Shown piece by piece: positions 8,596-15,530 of a stretch of DNA of 43,679 nucleotides. The stretch lies in assembly GCF_000337375.1 (NCBI RefSeq), contig NZ_AOJG01000030.1, positions 230,804-274,482 on the forward strand. Direction: 5' to 3'. Position 1 is the stretch's first letter. Every line of letters starts with the position of its first letter. The notes under the pieces are model-generated. The model ran no database searches and had not been told where the DNA came from. It saw nothing but the letters and a program-made list of their open reading frames with translations. Source of the DNA: Halorubrum lipolyticum DSM 21995 (GTDB lineage Archaea; Halobacteriota; Halobacteria; Halobacteriales; Haloferacaceae). Both the position numbers and the translations under genes were made by a program.

Positions 8596-8612
8596 CAGTA
8601 TTTTTCATACTG
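8596..8612. promoter_or_regulatory. Palindrome between the stress protein gene and the 55-aa gene
   Basis: CAGTAT-TTTTC-ATACTG is a perfect 6-bp inverted repeat in the divergent intergenic region, 50 bases before the stress protein ATG. It is AT-rich and overlaps TATA-like sequence (TATTTTTCATA), with another AT-rich run (ACAATATT) beside it. It may be an operator controlling stress protein expression. Confidence 0.45.
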
Positions 8613-8721
8613 CACAATATTCACCCACAAGCGATAAAACTCCCGGTCGGAACGCGGCCGGACAGAGGCGGCCGGACGGAGGCGGCGAGGGATATAACCC
8701 GGCGGCGGCCGAACGGCGGCC

Positions 8722-8889
8722 ATGAGCGACGAGCCGATCGAGGCCGCGGTCGAGCGCTTCCTCGACGAGACCGAGTCCTCGCTGGACAGCTACGATCAGG
8801 GGTACGCGGACGCAGACGCGACGATATCGGTGATCCGGACGCACATCGACGAGCTGGCCGCCGCGGTCGACGACGCGGAATCGGAGTGA
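8722..8889 (+). CDS. Small acidic protein (55 aa), unknown function
   Basis: The 55-residue acidic protein begins MSDEPIEAAVERFLDETESSLDSYDQGY and is predicted to be two helices with a YADADATISVIRTHIDELAAAV segment, possibly a helical hairpin. A GATATAACC box at 8690-8698 lies about 27 bases before the ATG, a good leaderless promoter position, which is the main reason to call it real. It has no cysteines or membrane segment. I do not recognise the family. Its stop codon lies inside a 15-base tandem repeat (8886-8930), and the next gene is convergent. Confidence 0.65.
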   Translation: MSDEPIEAAVERFLDETESSLDSYDQGYADADATISVIRTHIDELAAAVDDAESE

Positions 8890-8930
8890 GCGAGGCCGGA
8901 GTAGGCGAGGGCGAAGTGAGCGAGGGCGAA
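8886..8930. repeat. Three tandem 15-base units at a convergent gene end
   Basis: Three contiguous 15-base units at 8886-8900, 8901-8915 and 8916-8930 differ from one another at only a few positions (consensus GTGAGCGAGGGCGAA). The first contains the TGA of the 55-residue gene. They sit between convergent stops (8889 and 8944), probably a slippage expansion. Confidence 0.7.
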
Positions 8931-8943
8931 GCGGCGTCGGCGC

Positions 8944-9756
8944 TCAGGGCCCCGCGCCGATCAGCTCCCTGACGCGGGCGACGTGCTCGCCGAAGGCGGG
9001 GTCGCCGCGCTCGCGCGGCCGCGGCACGTCGACGTCGACGATCTCGGCGACGCGGCCGGGCTCGGCCGCCATCACGACGATCCGGTCCGCGAGGGTCACC
9101 GCCTCGGCCACGTCGTGGGTGACGAACAGGACGGTCTTGCCGGTCGACGCCCACACGTCGAGCAGCTCGCGCTGCAGCATCTCCCGAGTCTGGGCGTCGA
9201 CCGCGCCGAACGGCTCGTCCATGAGGAGCAGCTCGGGGTCGACCGCGAGCGACCGCGCGATGGCGACGCGCTGTTTCATCCCGCCCGAGAGCGACTTGGG
9301 GTACGAGTCGCGGAACTCGGTGAGTCCGACGAGGTCGAGCATCTCGTCGACCCGGCGCTCGCGCTCCCCCTGAGGGCGGTCGCTCCGCTCCAGCCCGAAC
9401 CCGACGTTCTCCTCGACCGTGAGCCACGGGAACAGGTGGTACTCCTGGAAGACGACGCCCATGTCTGTCGTGGGGGCGGTGACGGGCGCGCCGGCGACCC
9501 GGACCGATCCGTCCGTGGCGCCCGTGAGCCCGGCGATGACCCGGAACAGGGTGGTCTTCCCGCAGCCGGACGGGCCGACGACGCAGACGAACTCGCCCGA
9601 CTCGACCGCGAAGGACACGTCGTCGAGCGCCCGGACCGGGCCCCCGCCGTCGTCGTACGTCTTGCCGACCCCGTCGACGGCGACGCCGGTGTCGGCGCCT
9701 CCGTATCTGTCCGCCGACTCGTCTCCCGCCTCGGAGTCGCGGTTCACGCCTGCCAT
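8944..9756 (-). CDS. ABC transporter ATPase, nitrate/sulfonate/taurine type
   Basis: The 270-residue cytoplasmic ATPase energises the adjacent importer. It has Walker A GPSGCGKTT (residues 61-69), the Q-loop in VVFQEYHLFPWLTV (about 101-114), signature LSGGMKQR (156-163), Walker B PELLLMDEP (175-183) and the H-loop in VLFVTHDVAEAV. The FQEYHLFPW Q-loop and DAQTREMLQREL D-loop are typical of the SsuB/TauB/NrtD group. The ATG at 9756 overlaps the permease 3' end by 13 bases, so the two are translationally coupled. A continuous longer frame from 10245 runs antisense to nothing useful through the permease and is rejected. The substrate is not readable. Confidence 0.92.
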   Translation of the reverse strand: MAGVNRDSEAGDESADRYGGADTGVAVDGVGKTYDDGGGPVRALDDVSFAVESGEFVCVVGPSGCGKTTLFRVIAGLTGATDGSVRVAGAPVTAPTTDMGVVFQEYHLFPWLTVEENVGFGLERSDRPQGERERRVDEMLDLVGLTEFRDSYPKSLSGGMKQRVAIARSLAVDPELLLMDEPFGAVDAQTREMLQRELLDVWASTGKTVLFVTHDVAEAVTLADRIVVMAAEPGRVAEIVDVDVPRPRERGDPAFGEHVARVRELIGAGP

Positions 9757-10547
9757 GCTAACACCCGACGTTGGACCGCGCGGAACGCCACGTCGACGAC
9801 GAGGTACATCAGGCTCAACACGAGGATGTACGCGATGGCCCGGTCGACGCGGAGGTTGTTGCTCGCGCGCAGGATCTCGCGCCCGACGCCCGGCACGGAG
9901 AAGATCTCGGCGGCGATCACGAGCATCCAGCACCGGCCGAGCCCGGTGCGGATCCCCGTCGTGATCCCCGGCAGCGACGCCGGGAGGACGACCGACCGGA
10001 TCATGTCGAGGTCGCCGCGCACGCCCAACGTCCGCCCCACGTCGACCAGGTCCTCGGAGACTCCCTCGACGGCGCCGTAGGTCGCGTAGAAGTTGATCCA
10101 GAAGCCGCCCACCGCGATGATGAACGCCGCGCCGGCGTGGTTGAGGCCGAACCACGCGATCGCGAAGCCGATCAGCGCCAGCGGCGGCACGGGGCGGAGC
10201 ACTCGCACCAGCGGGGCCGTCACGTCGTCGAGCAGGCCGCTCCACGCGAACGCGACGCCCGCCCCCACGCCGAGCCCCGTGCCGGCGATCGTGCCGGGGA
10301 CCCAGTGCCGGACACTCGACGCCAGCGCCTCGAGCATCGTCCCCGAGACGAGCTGGCCGCGGAACTCCGCCGCGACCGCGACCGGTGACGGCAACACGAT
10401 CGCCGGCTGCGTGAGCGAGACGAGGTACCAGAGCGCGACGAACCCGATCAGCCCCGCGGTCCCGCGGAACAGCCGCCGCGGGTCGTCGAGGCCGAGGCCG
10501 GTCCGCAGCCCGCTCCCGTCGAACTTCCCTCCGGTGTCGGTGGCCAT
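9744..10547 (-). CDS. ABC transporter permease (SsuC/TauC/NrtB type)
   Basis: The 267-residue inner-membrane permease has about six helices and the cytoplasmic EAA loop around residues 160-185 (YATYGAVEGVSEDLVDVGRTLGVRGDLDMIRSVVLPASLPGITTGIR) that docks with the ATPase. The segment AEIFSVPGVGREILRASNNL is characteristic of the taurine/sulfonate/nitrate permease family. Its ATG shares one base with the stop of the binding-protein gene (TGATG), and its end overlaps the ATPase start by 13 bases. The three genes therefore form one operon in the order binding protein, permease, ATPase. Confidence 0.92.
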   Translation of the reverse strand: MATDTGGKFDGSGLRTGLGLDDPRRLFRGTAGLIGFVALWYLVSLTQPAIVLPSPVAVAAEFRGQLVSGTMLEALASSVRHWVPGTIAGTGLGVGAGVAFAWSGLLDDVTAPLVRVLRPVPPLALIGFAIAWFGLNHAGAAFIIAVGGFWINFYATYGAVEGVSEDLVDVGRTLGVRGDLDMIRSVVLPASLPGITTGIRTGLGRCWMLVIAAEIFSVPGVGREILRASNNLRVDRAIAYILVLSLMYLVVDVAFRAVQRRVLAWQA

Positions 10548-11584
10548 CAGAGCGAGTCGTAGACGTCGAAGTCGAAGATCTGGTCGTTCGTGAGCTGCTC
10601 GCCGATCTGCCCGTTATCCGCGGCGAACTCCGAGAACACGGGGGTGGCCTCGTTGATGGACGCGGGGTCGGTGACGAAGTTCGACAGCGGCGAGTCGAGG
10701 GCCGTCCGCGCCCGGTCGGCCGGCATCCCGATCCCCGACTCGACGTGCTGGGCCGTTGCGTCCGGGCTCTTACCGATGAACTCGGTGGCGCGAACGTGCT
10801 GTTCGAGGAACTGGGTCGCGAGCGGCGAGTCGCGGACCGCGTCGCTCATCAGCGTCACCGCGGCCGGCTGACCGGGGAGGATCTCGGCGGCTGTCCGGAG
10901 CATCGTGACGGACGAGCCCTCCTCCTGTGCGATCGTCGGCACGGGTTCCATGATCGAGGTCCCGTCGATGTCGCCGCCGTTGATAGCCTGCCAGACCGAG
11001 TTGGCGCCGTTTATCTCCCGGATCTCGACGCTGTCGTTCGCCTCGGGGTCGACGCCGATCTCCCGGAGCCAGTACCGGAGCAGCACGTCTGGGACGCTCC
11101 CCTGCGGGAACGTGCCGAACCGGAAGGGGCGCCCCCGCTCGTCCTCCCACATCGCGAACGCGTCTCCGCCGTGCTCCTCGAAGGTGTCGCGGAACGACTC
11201 CTTGGCCATGATCCCCATCGGCTCGCGGATGTTCGCCGCGGTCACCTGCGCGGCGATGCCCTTGTCGATCACGATCATCGCCGGCACGATCCCGAACATG
11301 GCGATATCGATGTCGCCGCCGGCGAACGCCTGCACGATCGCCGGCCCGTCGGTGAACTCCCGGCCGTCGATCTCGGCGTCGATCTCGGAGAAGTACCCCT
11401 CGCCCTCCATCACGTACCACTGGAGGTCGGGGTAGATCGGCATATGCGCGACCGTCAGCTCGTCGAGGCCACCGCCACCGCTGCCGCTGCCACCGCCGAG
11501 ACAGCCGGCCAGACCGACCGCCGCCGTCCCGCCCGCGGCCGCAAGAAATGACCGCCGCGAGGCTCCCGCGTTTCGCTCGTACAT
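10547..11584 (-). CDS. ABC transporter substrate-binding lipoprotein (NrtA/TauA/THI5-like)
   Basis: The 345-residue exported binding protein has a Tat-type twin-arginine segment (SRRSFLAAAGG, R10-R11) followed by lipobox LAGC with C28 as the lipid-anchored residue and a Gly/Ser linker. The mature part has the NMT1/THI5-like pattern: HMPIYPDLQWYVMEGEGYFSE, DIDIAMFGIVPAMIVIDKGI and GTFPQGSVPDVLLRYWL. That superfamily binds nitrate, sulfonates, taurine, bicarbonate or pyrimidine precursors of thiamine. The nearby thiL (2 kb away, separate unit) makes a thiamine-related ligand conceivable but is weak evidence. It is first in its operon. Confidence 0.9.
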   Translation of the reverse strand: MYERNAGASRRSFLAAAGGTAAVGLAGCLGGGSGSGGGGLDELTVAHMPIYPDLQWYVMEGEGYFSEIDAEIDGREFTDGPAIVQAFAGGDIDIAMFGIVPAMIVIDKGIAAQVTAANIREPMGIMAKESFRDTFEEHGGDAFAMWEDERGRPFRFGTFPQGSVPDVLLRYWLREIGVDPEANDSVEIREINGANSVWQAINGGDIDGTSIMEPVPTIAQEEGSSVTMLRTAAEILPGQPAAVTLMSDAVRDSPLATQFLEQHVRATEFIGKSPDATAQHVESGIGMPADRARTALDSPLSNFVTDPASINEATPVFSEFAADNGQIGEQLTNDQIFDFDVYDSL

Positions 11585-11833
11585 ACCGATTACAGGGGCG
11601 GAGCGTGCAATACACCCGCGCCACCAGCAACTGGAGCGTATACCGGTGACGACCGATATCGCCCCGAGAGACCGATCCGCGGGGTCCGCGGTCGACTTCC
11701 GCGGCGATCCCCCCTCAAGGTCTCGTCCCCGCTAGACGCAATACTTGCGGGCGCGATCGGGGGCGTCGCTCTCGCGATCGGTCCTCGGCGTCGACCCGCC
11801 GTCGTTTATGAGGGCGCCCGCCAACACGCGCGT

Positions 11834-12745
11834 ATGGTCTCGGAGATCTTCGACCCCGACGCGTGGGAGCCGGTCACGGACGAGTTCGACGACGTCACCT
11901 ACCACCGGGGCGTCGACGTGCCGGTCGTCCGGATCGCGTTCGACCGCCCCGAGGTCCGGAACGCGTTCCGGCCCGGCACCGTCGACGAGCTGTACGCCGC
12001 GCTCGACCACGCGCGCAAACAGGCCGACGTGGGCTGCGTGCTGCTCACGGGCAACGGCCCCTCTCCTGATGACGGCGGCTGGGCGTTCTGCTCCGGCGGC
12101 GACCAGTCGGTGCGCGGCGGCTCCGGCTACGAGTACCGCGACGACGACGAGGCGGGCGACGAGGACGACCCGCTCGTCAGGGAGGCGCGCGCCGGCCGGC
12201 TCCACATCTTAGAGGTCCAGCGGCTGATCCGCTTCATGCCGAAGCCCGTGGTCGCGGTCGTCCCCGGCTGGGCGGTCGGCGGCGGCCACTCGCTGCACGT
12301 GGTCTGCGACCTCACGCTCGCGAGCGAGGAGCACGCGAAGTTCCTCCAGACCGACCCCGACGTGGCCTCCTTCGACGGCGGGTTCGGCTCCGCCTACCTC
12401 GCGAAGCAGATCGGCCAGAAGAAGGCCCGCGAGGTGTTCTTCCGCGGGAAGACCTACTCCGCCGAGGAGGCCGCGGACATGGGGATGGTCAACGAGGCGA
12501 TCCCGCACGAGGAGCTCGAAACCGTGGCGATCGAGTGGGCCGACGAGATGACGGAGAAGTCGCCGACCGCGATGCGCATGCTGAAGTACGCGTTCAACAT
12601 GACCGACGACGGGATGGTCGGCCAGCAGGTGTTCGCGGGGGAGGCGACCCGCCTGGCGTACATGACCGACGAGGCGCAGGAGGGCCGCGACGCGTTCCTA
12701 GAGAAGCGGGAGCCGCAGTTCCGCGACTACCCGTGGCACTACTGA
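11834..12745 (+). CDS. menB: 1,4-dihydroxy-2-naphthoyl-CoA synthase
   Basis: MenB closes the naphthoquinone ring from O-succinylbenzoyl-CoA in menaquinone synthesis, a cytoplasmic crotonase-fold enzyme. The 303-residue product has the diagnostic WAFCSGGDQSVRG (oxyanion loop), VAVVPGWAVGGGHSLHVVCDLTLAS, QTDPDVASFDGGFGSAYLAKQIGQKKAREVFF with the MenB-specific SFDGG, and the C-terminal FLEKREPQFRDYPWHY. All are MenB rather than general enoyl-CoA hydratase. There is an acidic insert (GYEYRDDDEAGDEDD) at about residues 98-113, a haloarchaeal trait. TTTATGA about 27 bases before the ATG is the likely box. No other men gene is present. Confidence 0.96.
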   Translation: MVSEIFDPDAWEPVTDEFDDVTYHRGVDVPVVRIAFDRPEVRNAFRPGTVDELYAALDHARKQADVGCVLLTGNGPSPDDGGWAFCSGGDQSVRGGSGYEYRDDDEAGDEDDPLVREARAGRLHILEVQRLIRFMPKPVVAVVPGWAVGGGHSLHVVCDLTLASEEHAKFLQTDPDVASFDGGFGSAYLAKQIGQKKAREVFFRGKTYSAEEAADMGMVNEAIPHEELETVAIEWADEMTEKSPTAMRMLKYAFNMTDDGMVGQQVFAGEATRLAYMTDEAQEGRDAFLEKREPQFRDYPWHY

Positions 12746-12786
12746 AGGACCGAGGCTACTGAGCGCGGAGTGCCCACGGCCGACCG

Positions 12787-13683
12787 CTACCCGTGCGTGT
12801 ACCCGCGGTCGGGGAGCGGGTCGCCGTCGGCGGTGACCCCTCCCGCGGCGTCGACGACCCGCCCGACGCGGGTCAGCCCGCCCGGACACGCCTCGCGGGC
12901 GGGCTCGACCGCCTCGTCGGGGAGCGCGCAGACGAGCTCGAAGTCCTCGCCGAAGTGCGCGGCCAGCTCGAAGCGCTCGGCCTCGTCGCCCTCGGCGACC
13001 GCGTCGACGGCGGGATGGACGGGGAGGCGGTCGGGGTCGAGTTCGAACCCGACCTCGCTCGCCTCCGCGAGCTGGTGGAGCGAGCGCGCGAGCCCGTCCG
13101 AGGAGTCCATCATCGCGGTCGCCCGGCCCGCGAGCGCGAGCCCGTCGGCGACGCGGGGCGTGAACCGGAAGAGGTCGTTGGCGCGCTCGACCGCCTCGCC
13201 GCTGTCCTTTTTAAATAGTCGGAGCGCGGCCGCGGAACGGCCCCACTCGCCGGTGACGCAGAGCGCGTCGCCGGGGCGCGCGCCCGACCGCGTGACGGCG
13301 CCCGCGTCGGGCGCGTCCCCGATCGCGGTCGAGGCCGTGGTGAACTCGTCGTGGGTGTCGAGGTCGCCGCCGACGTACTCGGCGTCCACCGCCTCGCAGA
13401 CGTCGACAGCGCCGGCGACGAACCGATCGAGGTCACCCTCGTCGAAGGCGGCGTCGGCGTACACCGCGACCGCGGCGGTCGCCGCCGCCCCCATCGCCGC
13501 CACGTCCGAGAGCGACGCGCCGACCGCGCGCCACCCGGCGGTGTACCGCGTCGTCCCGGGCGGGAAGTCGGTCCGCTCGTGGAGCATGTCGGTCGTGATC
13601 ACGGTGTCGCCCACGACGGCGGCGTCGTCGCCGGCGTGCGGGAGGTCGACCGCGAGCGCCCGGAGCGCGTCTCGCTCGTTCAC
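12787..13683 (-). CDS. thiL: Thiamine-phosphate kinase
   Basis: ThiL phosphorylates thiamine phosphate to thiamine diphosphate with ATP. The 298-residue PurM/AIR-synthetase-fold protein has GDDAAVVGDTVITTDMLHERTDFPP near the N-terminus, ASLSDVAAMGA, the nucleotide-binding GEWGRSAAALRLF and the late MMDSSDGLARSLHQLAEAS with catalytic acids. The start is GTG (13683-13681), supported by a TATA box about 25-30 bases upstream (CTTATAAAT on the minus strand). A 6-bp inverted repeat (13681-13699) covers the start. Within the gene LFKK is written TTTAAAAAG, an unusually AT-rich patch. Confidence 0.95.
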   Translation of the reverse strand: MNERDALRALAVDLPHAGDDAAVVGDTVITTDMLHERTDFPPGTTRYTAGWRAVGASLSDVAAMGAAATAAVAVYADAAFDEGDLDRFVAGAVDVCEAVDAEYVGGDLDTHDEFTTASTAIGDAPDAGAVTRSGARPGDALCVTGEWGRSAAALRLFKKDSGEAVERANDLFRFTPRVADGLALAGRATAMMDSSDGLARSLHQLAEASEVGFELDPDRLPVHPAVDAVAEGDEAERFELAAHFGEDFELVCALPDEAVEPAREACPGGLTRVGRVVDAAGGVTADGDPLPDRGYTHG

Positions 13684-13723
13684 GATACGGCGGATCGTGT
13701 CGGAGCGATTTATAAGCGATCGA
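13681..13723 (-). promoter_or_regulatory. thiL promoter with inverted repeat at the GTG start
   Basis: On the minus strand, TCGATCGCTTATAAA (13723-13709) is a TATA box with upstream BRE-like flank, about 25 bases before the GTG start. Downstream, arms CACGAT and ATCGTG (13681-13686 and 13694-13699) form a palindrome covering the first codon. The same 15-base box occurs at 20789-20803, and with one change at 30191-30205. Confidence 0.55.
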
Positions 13724-13869
13724 TCCGGGAGGCGCGGGGTTACGTCTCGGTCGCCCGCCGATCTTGTTGGTTGTTATCAAGAACCATTTAAAGGAGTAAT
13801 ACACATTAACGAATATTATCATTATCAATCATTATGTTTATTACCAACCTCCCGCACCTACCGAGTGCA
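13724..13869. promoter_or_regulatory. AT-rich intergenic region upstream of the isocitrate-lyase unit
   Basis: From about 13765 to 13855 the sequence is strikingly AT-rich for this genome. It contains CATTTAAAG, the iterated ATTATCATTATCAATCATTATG and GTTTATTACC. It is the only plausible promoter for the rightward frames that lead to the lyase gene. No open frame of note starts inside it. It probably holds the TATA box and regulator sites, but none matches a motif I can name. Confidence 0.5.
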
Positions 13870-13971
13870 ATGACAGTATCCGTACGCGGACACGCAGCAG
13901 CCCGACCCGCCGATAGCACGATCACTATACGACCGCCGCAACCGCCCACACGACCCGATGACGACACCTGA
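13870..13971 (+). CDS. Possible 33-codon leader peptide
   Basis: An ATG frame of 33 codons ([16 protein letters not shown]...RPDDDT) starts 15 bases after the AT-rich region and overlaps the next small frame by 14 bases. It is low-complexity and Pro/Arg-rich, with no domain. It is listed because three such frames are chained without gap up to the lyase gene, which would suit a translated leader. It may equally be chance in GC-rich DNA. Confidence 0.2.
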   Translation: MTVSVRGHAAARPADSTITIRPPQPPTRPDDDT

Positions 13972-14287
13972 CGACACCACATCCACGGACGACCCGACGA
14001 ATCAGACGACGACCGACCGACCGACCGATCGGACGCCGACCGATCGACGCGGCACCGATCGAACGCCGACCGATCCTTCTCCCCGGACGATCCCCGGGCG
14101 CACGCCGATCACCGAGGAGGCGGGCGCCCCGATCGTTCCGACGACCCGTCCGACGAGCGCGGGGCCGACCCCGACCGACGCCCCGCGACGCCCGAGTCCG
14201 CCGCCGACCGACGGCGAGCGGGACGCCCCGCTGGTCCCCGACCTGCGACCGACGCGTCGCCCGCGGACCGCCGGGGGGTCGCGATGA
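13958..14287 (+). CDS. Possible Thr/Pro/Asp-rich low-complexity protein (109 aa)
   Basis: The 109-codon frame is unusually biased: the first half is dominated by Thr, Asp, Arg and Pro ([20 protein letters not shown]), from a 15-base DNA repeat (14024-14083), and the second half is Pro/Arg-rich. There is no signal peptide, membrane segment or fold. It overlaps the previous frame by 14 bases and the next by four (ATGA). The repeat keeps the frame because its unit is a multiple of three. Either this is a disordered peptide in the lyase leader or non-coding leader DNA; I cannot separate these. Confidence 0.25.
   Translation: MTTPDDTTSTDDPTNQTTTDRPTDRTPTDRRGTDRTPTDPSPRTIPGRTPITEEAGAPIVPTTRPTSAGPTPTDAPRRPSPPPTDGERDAPLVPDLRPTRRPRTAGGSR
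14024..14075. repeat. Period-15 tandem repeat, about 3.5 units
   Basis: Units beginning ACCGATCG lie at 14024, 14039 and 14054, with a partial unit at 14069. They differ by a few bases (ACCGATCGGACGCCG, ACCGATCGACGCGGC, ACCGATCGAACGCCG). The period preserves reading frame. It lies in the leader upstream of the isocitrate-lyase gene. Confidence 0.7.
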
Positions 14288-14397
14288 GCGCCGTCCCCAT
14301 GGCGGGGACCGGGCGCGGACCGCGGCCGGACCCGACGACGTTCACGCGGCGCGCGACCGATCGGACAGAGCGGCCCGACCACGCGACCACGGAGTGA
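14284..14397 (+). CDS. Possible 37-codon leader peptide
   Basis: The third chained frame starts in a four-base ATGA overlap with the 109-codon frame and ends six bases before the lyase ATG at 14403. The sequence ([16 protein letters not shown]...) is Arg/Pro/Thr-rich with no domain. The precise overlap and tight spacing suggest coupling to the lyase gene, but the composition does not look like a folded protein. Confidence 0.22.
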   Translation: MSAVPMAGTGRGPRPDPTTFTRRATDRTERPDHATTE

Positions 14398-14402
14398 CAT
14401 CA

Positions 14403-15446
14403 ATGCATCCCAACGAACTCGACGACGACGTCTTCACGAGAGATATCGACAACCCGGCCGGCCGGAAGCTCCGCGAGCTGTTCGCGGAGCAGGACTACAC
14501 GTTCGCGCCCGGGATCTACCACGCGCTCGACGCCCGCCTCGCGGAGATGGCCGGGCTCGACGCGGCCTACATGAGCGGCTACTCGACCGTCCTCGGCCAG
14601 TTCGGTTTCCCCGACCTGGAGATGGTCACGATGAGCGAGATGGTCGAGAACGCGAAGCGGATGGTCGAGGCGACGAACCTCCCCGTCGTCGCCGACTGCG
14701 ACACCGGCTACGGGGGCGTCCACAACGTCCGGCGCGCGGTCCGCGAGTACGAGAAGGCCGGCGTCGCCGCGATCCACATCGAGGACCAGACATCGCCGAA
14801 GCGCTGCGGTCACATCGCGGGCAAGCAGATCGTCTCCCGCGAGCAGGCGCGGTCGCGGTTCGAGGCCGCCGTCGACGCCAAGCAGAGCGAGGACACGGTC
14901 ATCATCGCGCGGACCGACGCGTACGGCTCCGCCAACGGCGACTGGGAGGAGCACCTGGAGCGCGGCCGGATCTACGCCGACGCCGGCGTCGACCTCGTCT
15001 GGCCCGAGATGCCCGACCCGTCGCGCGAGGACGCGGTCGAGTACGCCGAGACGATCCACGAGACCCACCCGGACCTGGATCTGGCCTTCAACTACTCCTC
15101 CTCGTTCGAGTGGGGCGCCCAGGAGGACCCGCTCACCTTCCAGGAGCTGGGCGACCTGGGTTATCAGTACATCTTCATCACGCTGTACGGGCTCCACTCG
15201 GGCGCGCACGCCGTCTACGAGGACCTCTCGAACATCGCCGAGAACGACGAGGAGGCGCAGTTCGACCTCGAAGAGCGGTACATCGGCCACGAGACCGAGA
15301 GCCACCACGAGCTCTCCTTCGTCCCGCGGTACCAGGACATCGAGGCCGAGTTCGACCCCGAGGCGCGAAAGCGGCAGGAGGAGTCGGCCGGTTTCACCGA
15401 CGAGGAGAGCGACCCGATCACGGCCGAGAGCAACGACGACGACTGA
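14403..15446 (+). CDS. aceA: Isocitrate lyase (ICL/PEP-mutase superfamily)
   Basis: This 347-residue TIM-barrel lyase probably cleaves isocitrate to glyoxylate and succinate. It has the metal-binding [11 protein letters not shown] (D98, D100), the catalytic loop signature [11 protein letters not shown] with C135, [17 protein letters not shown] and FNYSSSFEW. The KRCGH loop is shared by isocitrate and 2-methylisocitrate lyases; the short length and acidic tail match haloarchaeal AceA. Malate synthase is not adjacent and not in the window, whereas aceB-aceA pairs occur in some haloarchaea, so substrate remains open. The ATG at 14403 is taken rather than the GTG at 14394. Confidence 0.85.
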   Translation: MHPNELDDDVFTRDIDNPAGRKLRELFAEQDYTFAPGIYHALDARLAEMAGLDAAYMSGYSTVLGQFGFPDLEMVTMSEMVENAKRMVEATNLPVVADCDTGYGGVHNVRRAVREYEKAGVAAIHIEDQTSPKRCGHIAGKQIVSREQARSRFEAAVDAKQSEDTVIIARTDAYGSANGDWEEHLERGRIYADAGVDLVWPEMPDPSREDAVEYAETIHETHPDLDLAFNYSSSFEWGAQEDPLTFQELGDLGYQYIFITLYGLHSGAHAVYEDLSNIAENDEEAQFDLEERYIGHETESHHELSFVPRYQDIEAEFDPEARKRQEESAGFTDEESDPITAESNDDD

Positions 15447-15530
15447 TCGCGTCGGCCGCCGGCTGATTCCGGCGGTCGACGGCCGGCCGCGTCGCCCGGC
15501 GCTCGACCGGCGGACCGCGTCGGCCTTCGG

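Noticed and set aside
14403-15446. Calling the lyase 2-methylisocitrate lyase or PEP mutase
   Set aside because: The KRCGH loop excludes typical PEP mutases, but the choice between isocitrate and 2-methylisocitrate cannot be made from motifs alone; isocitrate lyase is kept as the haloarchaeal norm.
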